Shown piece after piece: positions 46,595-54,863 of a DNA stretch of 64,000 bases. Source of the stretch: Betaproteobacteria bacterium UBA5216 (GTDB lineage Bacteria; Pseudomonadota; Gammaproteobacteria; Burkholderiales; SG8-41); contig DHVE01000042.1 in NCBI GenBank assembly GCA_002412495.1, positions 10,938-74,937 on the forward strand, written 5' to 3'. The notes beneath the pieces were generated by a model. It did no database searches and was not told the DNA's origin. It saw nothing but the letters and a program-made list of their open reading frames with translations. How positions within the stretch are numbered: the stretch's first letter is position 1; each line of letters opens with the position of its first letter. Both the position numbers and the translations under genes were made by a program.

Positions 46595-47593
46595 ATGGCA
46601 ATCAAGGTAGGCATCAATGGCTTCGGACGCATCGGGCGTATGGTGTTTCGTGCGGCGGTGCAGGATTTTCCCGATATTGAAATCGTCGGTATCAATGACC
46701 TGCTGGAGCCGGATTATCTTGCCTACACGTTGAAGCACGATTCCGTGCACGGCAAATTCAAAGGTTCGATTTCGGTCGAGGGCAACACGCTCGTCGTCAA
46801 CGGCAAGAAGATCCGCTTGACGCAATTGCGCGACCCGGCTGAACTGAAATGGAACGAAGTCGGTGCGGATATCGTGATCGAAGCCACGGGGCTTTTTCTT
46901 GACAAGGCCACGGCGGAAAAACATCTCAAGGCTGGCGCCAAGAAAGTCATCATGTCGGCGCCTTCGAAAGACGACACGCCGATGTTTGTGTATGGCGTGA
47001 ACGACAAATCGTATGCCGGGCAGGCGATTATTTCCAACGCGTCGTGCACCACCAATTGCCTCGCGCCTGTGGCGAAAGTGCTGAATGACAAGTGGGGCAT
47101 CAAGCGTGGCCTGATGACCACCGTGCATGCTGCCACCGCCACGCAAAAAACCGTCGATGGCCCCTCGAACAAAGACTGGCGCGGCGGCCGCGGCATTCTG
47201 GAAAACATCATCCCGTCATCGACAGGCGCCGCCAAGGCCGTGGGCGTGGTGATTCCCGCGTTGAACAAAAAACTCACCGGCATGGCCTTCCGCGTGCCGA
47301 CCTCCGATGTCTCGGTGGTTGATCTCACGGTCGAGCTAGACAAGCCTGCCACCTATGCGGAAATCTGCGCCGAGATGAAAGCACAATCCACCGGCGCGTT
47401 AAAAGGCATACTGGGTTACACCGAAGAAAAAGTTGTCTCCACCGATTTCCGTGATGAAACCTGCACGTCGGTGTTCGATGCCGAAGCCGGTATCGCGCTC
47501 GACAGCACCTTCGTCAAAGTGGTGTCGTGGTACGACAACGAGTGGGGTTATTCCAGCAAGGTGTGTGAAATGGTGCGCGTCATAGCAAAATGA
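46595..47593 (+). CDS. gap: Glyceraldehyde-3-phosphate dehydrogenase, NAD type
   Basis: 332 aa. GINGFGRIGRMVFRA begins the NAD-binding fold and VGINDLLEPDYLAYTLKHDS carries the Asp that favours NAD over NADP. The active site NASCTTNCLAPVAKVL has the nucleophile Cys151. WYDNEWGYSSKV lies near the C-terminus. A GGAGA ribosome-binding site is about 8 bases before the ATG. It starts 41 bases after tkt and is followed by a 128-base gap with a hairpin element before pgk. Confidence 0.98.
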   Translation: MAIKVGINGFGRIGRMVFRAAVQDFPDIEIVGINDLLEPDYLAYTLKHDSVHGKFKGSISVEGNTLVVNGKKIRLTQLRDPAELKWNEVGADIVIEATGLFLDKATAEKHLKAGAKKVIMSAPSKDDTPMFVYGVNDKSYAGQAIISNASCTTNCLAPVAKVLNDKWGIKRGLMTTVHAATATQKTVDGPSNKDWRGGRGILENIIPSSTGAAKAVGVVIPALNKKLTGMAFRVPTSDVSVVDLTVELDKPATYAEICAEMKAQSTGALKGILGYTEEKVVSTDFRDETCTSVFDAEAGIALDSTFVKVVSWYDNEWGYSSKVCEMVRVIAK

Positions 47594-47616
47594 GAGTGAA
47601 GTAACAAAAGATAAAT

Positions 47617-47716
47617 ACTTTGACACAGATTTCGCAGATTTACGCAGATAAGGTCAAAACCCAACCGGGGTTAATCTGCGTTCATCTTCGTAAATCTGTG
47701 GCAAAAAGGGTTTTGA
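47617..47716. repeat. Long imperfect inverted repeat (CGCAGAT family)
   Basis: In the gap between gap and pgk, the arm CACAGATTTCGCAGATTT... (47624-47650) is matched on the other strand by 47672-47701, roughly 27 bases with four or five mismatches. An inner-outer pair TCAAAACCC / GGGTTTTGA (47654-47662, 47708-47716) adds further symmetry. A half-copy with the motif GATGAACGCAGAT recurs near 58873-58893. It probably folds in the mRNA between the two cistrons and may tune their relative expression. Confidence 0.75.
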
Positions 47717-47721
47717 TTTAA

Positions 47722-48897
47722 ATGTTCCTACGACTGACCGACCTTCCGCTAGCCGGCAAGCGCGTATTCATTCGCGCCGATCTTAACGTCCCGCAGGACC
47801 ACGACGGCAACATTACCGAAGACACGCGCATCCGCGCATCCGTGCCCGGTATCGCGCACGCGCTCAAGGCAGGCGCCGCCGTGATGGTGGCGTCGCATCT
47901 CGGCCGGCCGACCGAGGGCGAACTGAAACCCGAAGATTCGTTGGCGCCAGTGGCCAAGCGTCTGGCCGAACTGCTGGAACAACCGGTGCGCCTCATCACC
48001 CATTGGGTGGATGGCGTGGAAGTCAAACCGGGGGAAGTGGTAATGCTGGAAAACTGCCGCGTCAATCGCGGCGAAAAAAAGAACGACGACACACTCGCCA
48101 AAAAAATGGCGGCGCTGTGCGACATCTACGTGAATGATGCTTTCGGCACCGCGCACCGCGCCGAGGCAACCACGCACGGCATCGCGAAATTCGCCAAGAT
48201 CGCCTGTGCCGGCCCGCTGATGGCGGCTGAACTCGATGCGCTGGGCAAAGCGTTGGGCAATCCGGCACGACCGCTGCTGGCGATAGTTGCCGGCTCGAAA
48301 GTGTCCACCAAACTAACCATTCTAAAGTCGCTGGCGGCCAAGGTGGATCAACTGATCGTCGGTGGTGGCATCGCCAACACGTTCATGCTGGCGTCGGGGC
48401 AGCGCATCGGCAAATCGCTCGCCGAACCCAATCTGGTGAACGAAGCGCAGGAAATCATCGACCTCATGAAATCACGCGGCGCGCAGGTGCCACTGCCGGT
48501 AGACGTGGTTGTTGCCAATGAACTGGCCGCCATGGCACGCGCCAATCGCGTCGAGGCTGATGCTGTCAGCGCGGACGATCTGATTCTCGATATTGGCCCA
48601 AAAACCGCCACCCAGTTTGCCGCGCTGATTGCCAAGGCCGGCACAATTGTGTGGAACGGCCCGGTTGGCGTGTTTGAGTATGATCAATTTGCAGGGGGCA
48701 CCAAGGTTATCGCCGAAGCAATCGCGCAATCCAAGGCGTTTTCCATCGCGGGCGGCGGAGACACGCTGGCGGCCATCGCCAAGTATGGCATCGCGGACAA
48801 AATTTCCTACATCTCCACCGGCGGCGGCGCGTTTCTGGAGTTTCTCGAAGGCCGCAAACTGCCGGCGGTCGAGATACTCGAATCACGGGCCGGTTGA
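47722..48897 (+). CDS. pgk: Phosphoglycerate kinase
   Basis: 391 aa. RVFIRADLNVPQ begins the family signature, and ASHLGRPTEGELKPEDSLAP, FGTAHRAEATTHG and the C-terminal GGGDTLAAIAKYGIADKISY, with its glycine-rich nucleotide site, are all in place. It interconverts 1,3-bisphosphoglycerate and 3-phosphoglycerate with ATP formation. Its Shine-Dalgarno is poor (gggttttgatttaaatg) and overlaps the end of the upstream inverted repeat. Confidence 0.98.
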   Translation: MFLRLTDLPLAGKRVFIRADLNVPQDHDGNITEDTRIRASVPGIAHALKAGAAVMVASHLGRPTEGELKPEDSLAPVAKRLAELLEQPVRLITHWVDGVEVKPGEVVMLENCRVNRGEKKNDDTLAKKMAALCDIYVNDAFGTAHRAEATTHGIAKFAKIACAGPLMAAELDALGKALGNPARPLLAIVAGSKVSTKLTILKSLAAKVDQLIVGGGIANTFMLASGQRIGKSLAEPNLVNEAQEIIDLMKSRGAQVPLPVDVVVANELAAMARANRVEADAVSADDLILDIGPKTATQFAALIAKAGTIVWNGPVGVFEYDQFAGGTKVIAEAIAQSKAFSIAGGGDTLAAIAKYGIADKISYISTGGGAFLEFLEGRKLPAVEILESRAG

Positions 48898-48965
48898 CCG
48901 GTCAACGTGGTGTCACTTTCGGCTGTCAAACTTTAAGCCCCAATCCTGAACCCAGAGATATTGAC

Positions 48966-50393
48966 ATGACACGCCGCACGAAAATCGTCGCCACGCTGGG
49001 CCCGGCCTCCAGCGATGCCAAAACCCTCGCACGCATGATCGAGGCGGGCCTTGATGTGGTGCGCATGAATTTCTCGCACGGCACCGCCGCCGAGCACAAG
49101 GCGCGGGTTGAACTGGTGCGCAAACTTGCGCGCCAGGCCGGGCGCGCGGTCGGTGTGTTGGTGGATTTGCAAGGTCCGAAAATCCGCATCGGCAAGTTCA
49201 AGGACAACAAGATCACGTTGGTTTCCGGTGCGAGATTCGTGCTCGACGCCGAATGCAAGCTGGGCGATCAGAACACCGTGGGTCTCGATTACACCAATTT
49301 GCCCAAGGACGTGCGTACTGGCGACACCCTGTTGCTGGACGACGGACGCATCGTGCTCGGCGTGGCATCGGTCAAGGGGCCGCGCATCCATTGCGTGGTG
49401 GAACTCGGCGGCACGCTATCGAATAACAAGGGCATTAATCGCAAGGGCGGCGGACTGACCGCGCCTGCGCTAACCGAGAAAGACAAGCAGGACATCAAGA
49501 CAGCGGCGGAACTCAAGGCGGATTTTCTCGGCGTATCGTTTCCGCGCTCGGGCGAAGACATGCGCTGGGCGCGCGATCTCATGTACAAGGCCGGTGGGAA
49601 AGCGATGATGGTAGCCAAAATCGAGCGTGCCGAAGCGATAGTCGCGCTGGAAGAAATCATCGACGCGTCCGACGTGATCATGGTCGCGCGCGGTGATCTC
49701 GCGGTCGAAGTCGGGGATGCGGTGGTGCCGGCGTTGCAAAAGCGCATGATTCGACTTGCGCGCGAGAAAAACAAGCTGGTGATTACCGCCACGCAGATGA
49801 TGGAATCGATGATCGAGAATCCGATTCCCACGCGTGCGGAAGTTTCCGATGTCGCCAACGCCGTGCTCGACGGCACCGATGCGGTGATGCTGTCAGGCGA
49901 AACCGCAGCGGGCAAATACCCGGCCGAAACCGTGGCGGCGATGGCGCGCGTGTGCGTCGAGGCCGAGAAGGAAGATCCCACCGCCAACGAACGCGTGCGC
50001 CGAGCGCCGCCCAGCGAGGTCGAAGAAGCCATCGCGCGCGCCACGGTATTCACGGCCAACAATCTCAATATCAAGGCGATAGCCGCGCTGACGCAGAGCG
50101 GCAAGACACCGATGCTGATGTCGCGGTTGTCCACGGCGGTGCCGATTTACGCATTGAGTTCCGTGGTTGAAACACGCCGCCGCGTGAGCTTGTTCAAAGG
50201 GGTATACCCGGTCAAATTCAAAGGGCTGCGCAATCCGGGCAAGGCACTGCAGCTGGCCGAAGACGAATTGGTGAAACGCGGCGTCGTGCAAAATGGCGAC
50301 ACCATTGTCATCACTATAGGCGAGCCCTTCGGCAAAGTTGGTGGCACCAACACCATGAAAATCATCAAGGTCGGCGAGCATCGCCACGCCTGA
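48966..50393 (+). CDS. pyk: Pyruvate kinase
   Basis: 475 aa from the ATG at 48966 (MTRRTKIVATLGPASSDAKT); the open frame back to 48894 overlaps pgk and has no similarity. Active-site motifs are MNFSHGTAAEHKARVE, VDLQGPKIRIGKF, and MVAKIERAEAIVALEEIIDA, which holds the catalytic Lys, then MVARGDLAVEVG and ITATQMMESMI. It converts PEP and ADP to pyruvate and ATP. A C-terminal allosteric domain is present. Spacing is 68 bases from pgk and 38 to the aldolase. Confidence 0.98.
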   Translation: MTRRTKIVATLGPASSDAKTLARMIEAGLDVVRMNFSHGTAAEHKARVELVRKLARQAGRAVGVLVDLQGPKIRIGKFKDNKITLVSGARFVLDAECKLGDQNTVGLDYTNLPKDVRTGDTLLLDDGRIVLGVASVKGPRIHCVVELGGTLSNNKGINRKGGGLTAPALTEKDKQDIKTAAELKADFLGVSFPRSGEDMRWARDLMYKAGGKAMMVAKIERAEAIVALEEIIDASDVIMVARGDLAVEVGDAVVPALQKRMIRLAREKNKLVITATQMMESMIENPIPTRAEVSDVANAVLDGTDAVMLSGETAAGKYPAETVAAMARVCVEAEKEDPTANERVRRAPPSEVEEAIARATVFTANNLNIKAIAALTQSGKTPMLMSRLSTAVPIYALSSVVETRRRVSLFKGVYPVKFKGLRNPGKALQLAEDELVKRGVVQNGDTIVITIGEPFGKVGGTNTMKIIKVGEHRHA

Positions 50394-50431
50394 AAAGCTA
50401 TAGTAAATATCTTTTAAAAACAGGAGGTTAC

Positions 50432-51445
50432 ATGTCATCCCTCAATGAAGTCGCCCGCGCCATGGTGGCGCCCGGCAAAGGTATCCTTGCCGCTGACGAA
50501 AGCACCGGCACCATCGGCAAGCGTTTCGACAGCATCAAGGTTGAAAACACCGAAGAAAACCGTCGCGCCTATCGCGACATGCTGTTCACCACCAAGGGTA
50601 TTGGCGACACCATCAGCGGCGTGATTCTGTATGACGAAACGCTACGGCAGAAATCCGCCGACGGCACCTCTTTTGTGGAGCTTCTCAATAAAAACGGCGT
50701 GCTGCCCGGCATCAAAGTGGACGCTGGCGCGAAAGACCTTCCGCTGTGCCCCGGTGAACTGGTCACCGAAGGCCTCGACAATCTGCCCAAACGTTGCGCC
50801 GAATACGTGAAGCTGGGTGCTAAATTCGCCAAGTGGCGTGCGGTGATTACCATCGGCGCCGACATTCCCAGCACCACCTGCATCGCCGCCAATGCGCATG
50901 CGTTGGCGCGTTATGCCGCGATATGCCAGGACGCCGGGCTGGTGCCCATCGTTGAACCTGAAGTGCTGATGGACGGCGATCACACCATTGAGCGCTGCGA
51001 ACAAGTCACCGAGTGGACGCTGAATGCGGTATTCGACGCGCTCTACATCAATCGCGTGTCGCTGGAAGGCTCGGTGCTGAAGCCGTCGATGGTGATTTCG
51101 GCAAAAGGCTGTCCGCGTCAGGCGGGCATTGACGAAGTGGCCGAGCGAACCGTGCGCATCCTGAAACGCACCGTGCCGGCGGCCGTGGCGGGCATCGCGT
51201 TTTTGTCCGGCGGCCAAAGCGACGAACTCGCTACCGCGCATCTCGATGCCATGAACAAACTCGGCGGCAACCCATGGCCGTTGAGCTACTCCTATGGCCG
51301 TGCCCTACAGCAGGCATCGCTCAAAGCGTGGCGCGGTTCCGCTGCGAACGTGCCCGCCGCGCAAGCCGCGCTGGCACATCGTGGCCGCATGAATGGCCTG
51401 GCGAGCCTGGGCAAGTACTCGGCGGCATTGGAAAAGCAGGCTTAA
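50432..51445 (+). CDS. Fructose-bisphosphate aldolase, class I
   Basis: 337 aa with a perfect AGGAGG ribosome-binding site (50421-50426). Class I is clear from PGKGILAADESTGTIGKRF, VLPGIKVDAGAK, KWRAVITIG and the Schiff-base Lys217 in GSVLKPSMVISAKG, which matches Lys229 of the animal enzyme. There are no metal-binding His motifs of class II. It cleaves fructose-1,6-bisphosphate to DHAP and GAP. It completes the tkt-gap-pgk-pyk cluster, where many beta-proteobacteria instead have the class II fba/cbbA gene. Confidence 0.95.
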   Translation: MSSLNEVARAMVAPGKGILAADESTGTIGKRFDSIKVENTEENRRAYRDMLFTTKGIGDTISGVILYDETLRQKSADGTSFVELLNKNGVLPGIKVDAGAKDLPLCPGELVTEGLDNLPKRCAEYVKLGAKFAKWRAVITIGADIPSTTCIAANAHALARYAAICQDAGLVPIVEPEVLMDGDHTIERCEQVTEWTLNAVFDALYINRVSLEGSVLKPSMVISAKGCPRQAGIDEVAERTVRILKRTVPAAVAGIAFLSGGQSDELATAHLDAMNKLGGNPWPLSYSYGRALQQASLKAWRGSAANVPAAQAALAHRGRMNGLASLGKYSAALEKQA

Positions 51446-51498
51446 AGCTGAACGCCCGCTGCAAAGGCCTCATTGATGTAATGAGGGCGCGAACGCGC

Positions 51499-51556
51499 CG
51501 CAAAGAAAACCTTCTGTGGGGCTCTTTGCGTCTTTGCGCCTTTGCGCCTTTGCGGT
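51499..51556. repeat. Tandem 8-base repeats (TTTGCGCC) with inverted partner
   Basis: Four consecutive octamers TTTGCGTC, TTTGCGCC, TTTGCGCC, TTTGCGGT run from 51525 to 51556. CGCAAAGA at 51499-51506 pairs with TCTTTGCG at 51523-51530, giving a hairpin with a 16-base loop. It lies between the aldolase stop and the CobW-type gene and may separate the two transcripts. Confidence 0.8.
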
Positions 51557-51573
51557 AAGGGAAGGGGCTTCGA

Positions 51574-52647
51574 GTGCCGCCGCAAGCCCGTACCCCCGTT
51601 TCCATCATCACCGGCTTTCTCGGCAGCGGTAAGACCACGCTGCTGAATCACGTGCTGGCCGATCAGGCCATGGCGGGCGCCGCCGTTATCATCAATGAGT
51701 TCGGCGCCATCGGTCTCGATCATCTGCTGATCGCCACGCCCAACGAAAACACGGTGTTGCTGTCCAGCGGCTGCATCTGCTGCACCGTGCGCGGCGACCT
51801 CGTGGACACGCTGCGCGATCTGGATGCCAAGCGACTCGCGGGCGGCGTGCCGCCATTTAACCGCTTGTTAATCGAAACCACCGGCCTTGCCGATCCGGTG
51901 CCGATTATTCAGACCGTGATTGCCGATGAAAAAATCGCGCCGCGTTTTGAAATGGATGGCGTGATCACGCTGATCGACGCCGTTAACGGCATGTCGCAAC
52001 TCGATCGGCAGCCCGAAGCCGTCAAACAAGCCGCCGTCGCCGACCGGCTGTTGATCACCAAAACCGATATAACCGAACCGCTCCAAACCAAGGTACTGCG
52101 GGAGCGTTTGGCCCTGTTAAATCCCGGCGTGCCAGTAGAAACCGTGCATCGGGGCAAAATTGATCCGGCGGCATTGTTCGGCGTGGCGCTCAATGCGGGT
52201 GCGCGCGGCGACGAAGTCACGCGCTGGCTGCGTGACGAAGCAGTGACCCGAATTACCTATAACCCGGTCCACAACCACGACAATTACATCCGTTCACACT
52301 GCCTTTATCTGGACGAGCCGGTGAGCCGCATGGGCATGACCGCCTGGCTGACCGCGTTGGCGTCGCTGCGCGGCGCCAACCTGTTACGCGTGAAAGCGTT
52401 GCTCAATGTCGAAGGCGAGCCGGTGGTAGTACATGCGGTGCAGACGCTGATACACGAGCCGGTAACCCTCGTGCAGTGGCCGGACGTGGATCGGCGCTCG
52501 CGGCTGGTGTTCATCACGCGCGACATGGCGCGCGCCGAAATCGAAGCCACGCTCGATATGCTGCGCCTAAAACCCGCCAATCCCGCGCGGCTGGACCCGC
52601 GCGCGTATGCGAATTTTGTCGCGGCGATGACGAAGGTTCACGAGTAA
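51574..52647 (+). CDS. CobW/YjiA family G3E GTPase (metallochaperone-type)
   Basis: 357 aa, starting with GTG at 51574 after a GGAAGGGG ribosome-binding site. P-loop GFLGSGKTTLLNHVL, the metal-binding LSSGCICCTVRGDL (CxCC), ETTGLADPVPIIQT and the guanine-specificity TKTD are all present. The C-terminal CobW-C domain covers about residues 230-350. The family inserts or delivers Zn, Co or other metals to target enzymes. The metal is not readable here; the next gene is a metal-dependent amidohydrolase, a possible client (inference). The His-rich stretch NPVHNHDNYIRSH may also bind metal. Confidence 0.9.
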   Translation: MPPQARTPVSIITGFLGSGKTTLLNHVLADQAMAGAAVIINEFGAIGLDHLLIATPNENTVLLSSGCICCTVRGDLVDTLRDLDAKRLAGGVPPFNRLLIETTGLADPVPIIQTVIADEKIAPRFEMDGVITLIDAVNGMSQLDRQPEAVKQAAVADRLLITKTDITEPLQTKVLRERLALLNPGVPVETVHRGKIDPAALFGVALNAGARGDEVTRWLRDEAVTRITYNPVHNHDNYIRSHCLYLDEPVSRMGMTAWLTALASLRGANLLRVKALLNVEGEPVVVHAVQTLIHEPVTLVQWPDVDRRSRLVFITRDMARAEIEATLDMLRLKPANPARLDPRAYANFVAAMTKVHE

Positions 52648-52755
52648 AAGTCCGCTGGATATGCTCGCCGGCATCAGTGTGGATTCGATTGACTTTGCGC
52701 AGGTGATTCATTACTTTCAACAAATCGAACGCAAGGCACAAAAAAGGGAAACCAC

Positions 52756-54105
52756 ATGTTTGATTACAAGATAGCCGAGCCCAAAGGCGACGTTAAAGTC
52801 ATCACAGGCGGAACACTGATCGACGGCAACGGCGGCACGCCGCTGAAAAACCCGGTAATCGTGCTGGAAGGCCGCCGCATCAAGGCCGTCGGCGCCAAGG
52901 ACAAGGTGAAGATTCCCACCAGGGCCGAACATATCGACTGCAAGGGCCTCACGCTGATGCCCGGAATGATGGATGTGCATCTGCACACCATGATGTTCAA
53001 TTGCCTGACGTTCCATAACTACCGTGTCGCGCAGTGGGAAATCACGCCCGAACTGCAGCAGATGTACGGGCTGTTTCACGCCCAACTGTGTTTCGACATG
53101 GGCTTTACCACGCTTCGCGATCTGGGCCTGAACTCGTATCGCGGATTGCTGACAGCCCATCTGTGCGCGGTGCGTGATTCGATCAACGCCGGCATCGTCG
53201 AAGGGCCGCGCATGTTCATCGGCGGCTTCACCACCATCACGGGCTCGCACCTGGATTTGATCCAGCCGCGCGCGGCGCAGCGCCTGGGTTTCCAGACGGC
53301 GGATGGCCCCTGGGAACTGCGCAAACTCGCGCGCACCAATCTGCTGGCAGGCTGCGACATCGTGAAAACCTGCGCCACCGGCGGCGGCGGCACCGACAAG
53401 GAAGAACCCGATATCCGCAACATGACGCAGGAAGAAATCAACGCCATCGTCGATGAAGCGCACGCCTTTCATAAACCCGCGGCGGTGCATTGCTTCACGC
53501 CCAACGGCCATCGCATGGCGCTGGAAGCGGGCGCGGACACCATTGAGCACATGGTGTTTCACGACGATGAAGTCATCGACATGATCGCGGACTCAAACGT
53601 GTGGATGACGCCTACGCTGCTGCATCGCACCGACGGCGCGATACAGAACCGCCTCGATCAGGGCACGTCAATGTTCGTGATTAACAAAATGAAGGCGTTG
53701 CAACCCTATTGCTTCGACACTTTCCAGAAAATGCACAAGGCGGGCGTCAAAATCGCCATGGGTACCGACATGGGCTTTGATCCGGAGATGGGCACCAATG
53801 CCAAGGAGCTGGAAGTCTACGTCAAGCTCGGCATGAAGCCCATGGAAGCCATCATGACCGCCACGCGCAATGCCGCGCATGCGCTGAAAATGGAAAAAGA
53901 ACTTGGTACAGTGGTGGCGGGCAAACTCGCCGACATCGTCGCGGTCAAGGGCGACCCGCTGAAAAATATCGCCTGTCTGCAGGAAAAGAAAAACATCCAG
54001 CTCGTGATGAAAGAAGGCCGCGTGTATGCCGACCGGCGCGCGGGCCAAAGCAAGAACGTGGTGAATGTGAATCCCGGCGAGTGGAAGATTATTGACTACC
54101 TGTAG
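52756..54105 (+). CDS. Amidohydrolase-family metal-dependent hydrolase (imidazolonepropionase/prolidase-like)
   Basis: 449 aa. The TIM-barrel metal site has the starting DVHLHT (His75, His77), the Lys in DIVKTCATGGGG, and further His in AVHCFTPNG and IEHMVFHDDE, with Asp in MGTDMGFDPE. TLIDGNGGTPLKNPVIVLEG is the N-terminal composite beta domain. The closest types are the imidazolonepropionase/aryldialkylphosphatase/prolidase group, so the substrate may be an amide, dipeptide or ring lactam. It is cytoplasmic (no signal peptide). A cupin gene follows 50 bases later. Confidence 0.87.
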   Translation: MFDYKIAEPKGDVKVITGGTLIDGNGGTPLKNPVIVLEGRRIKAVGAKDKVKIPTRAEHIDCKGLTLMPGMMDVHLHTMMFNCLTFHNYRVAQWEITPELQQMYGLFHAQLCFDMGFTTLRDLGLNSYRGLLTAHLCAVRDSINAGIVEGPRMFIGGFTTITGSHLDLIQPRAAQRLGFQTADGPWELRKLARTNLLAGCDIVKTCATGGGGTDKEEPDIRNMTQEEINAIVDEAHAFHKPAAVHCFTPNGHRMALEAGADTIEHMVFHDDEVIDMIADSNVWMTPTLLHRTDGAIQNRLDQGTSMFVINKMKALQPYCFDTFQKMHKAGVKIAMGTDMGFDPEMGTNAKELEVYVKLGMKPMEAIMTATRNAAHALKMEKELGTVVAGKLADIVAVKGDPLKNIACLQEKKNIQLVMKEGRVYADRRAGQSKNVVNVNPGEWKIIDYL

Positions 54106-54155
54106 GGCGTGAGGGGTGGGGCGTCAGGCGAGCGGCGTAAATCAAGGAGATTGGC

Positions 54156-54650
54156 ATGGCAGCTAAAAAATCCGCAAAAACCAAAACCGCCGGCGCAGTC
54201 AAAGGCGGCAACGGCAAATATCAGTTCAACATGGCGGCGCTGAAAAAAGTGCCAGCCGGTACCGGCTATTCGACATCGCACGGCGGCGTGGTCGAAGGCG
54301 AACGCATCCTCGTGGGCTACATTCATAAGCCGCGTGGCACCGGCGCGCGCATGCACAGCCATCTCAACGAGCAGTTGAATTACGTGGTGCGCGGCACGCT
54401 GATCGGTTCGGTCAACGGCAAGAAAGTGCGCGCGCCCGCGGGGTCGCTGGTCTACATCCCTGCCAACGCGCCGCACACGCTGGTGGCGGACCCGAAGGAT
54501 AAAGACGTGATTTTTCTGGCCATCAAGGATCTCTCGCAGGGCATCATCGGCAAGGCGGTGGATGGCACCATGACCGGGCCACTGTATATGATGGGCTTTG
54601 AGCCGAAGGCGAAAATGAAGCAGAAGCCGGTTCGCCGCGCGGCACGCTGA
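54156..54650 (+). CDS. Cupin-domain protein
   Basis: 164 aa. A short Lys/Ala-rich N-terminus (about residues 1-18) precedes one cupin barrel. Motif 1 is RMHSHLNEQLNYVVRGTLIG (metal ligands His, His, Glu) and motif 2 is PAGSLVYIPANAPHTLV (His). An intact single cupin binds one metal and may be a small-molecule dioxygenase, isomerase or binding protein. It lies between the amidohydrolase and the Bug array and is probably in the same catabolic unit, but the reaction cannot be named. Confidence 0.85.
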   Translation: MAAKKSAKTKTAGAVKGGNGKYQFNMAALKKVPAGTGYSTSHGGVVEGERILVGYIHKPRGTGARMHSHLNEQLNYVVRGTLIGSVNGKKVRAPAGSLVYIPANAPHTLVADPKDKDVIFLAIKDLSQGIIGKAVDGTMTGPLYMMGFEPKAKMKQKPVRRAAR

Positions 54651-54747
54651 ACAATTTCCGCGGCGCTATACTGAATGCCCCGATGCGCTGAAAAGCCGCC
54701 GGGGCAAATTTTTTTGGAAGGCCGCATGGCACATCACATTCTTACCC

Positions 54748-54787
54748 CCGTCGTTCCCGCGCAGGCGGGAACCCATAGCATAACGCC
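54748..54787. repeat. Dispersed hairpin repeat, copy 2
   Basis: CCGTCGTTCCCGCGCAGGCG and its continuation form the stem GTTCCCGC / GCGGGAAC, followed by CCATAGCATAACGCC. It lies about 75 bases before the true start of the first tandem Bug gene. Translated in one frame it reads VPAQAG, which explains why the longer upstream frame looks like coding sequence. Confidence 0.87.
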
Positions 54788-54863
54788 ACTTGCGACACTC
54801 GGCCCCATCCCAATTTCCCCCACGAAAAGGAAGTACCTGTCCGAGCGGGAACGACAGCGATTG

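Noticed and set aside
51525..51556. CRISPR-like repeat array
   Set aside because: Units are 8 bases with no spacers and no cas genes are present; it is a short tandem repeat.
54675..54863. N-terminal extension of the first array Bug gene
   Set aside because: It would place 63 residues before the signal peptide and translates the dispersed repeat (VPAQAG). The ATG at 54864 starts a proper signal peptide.
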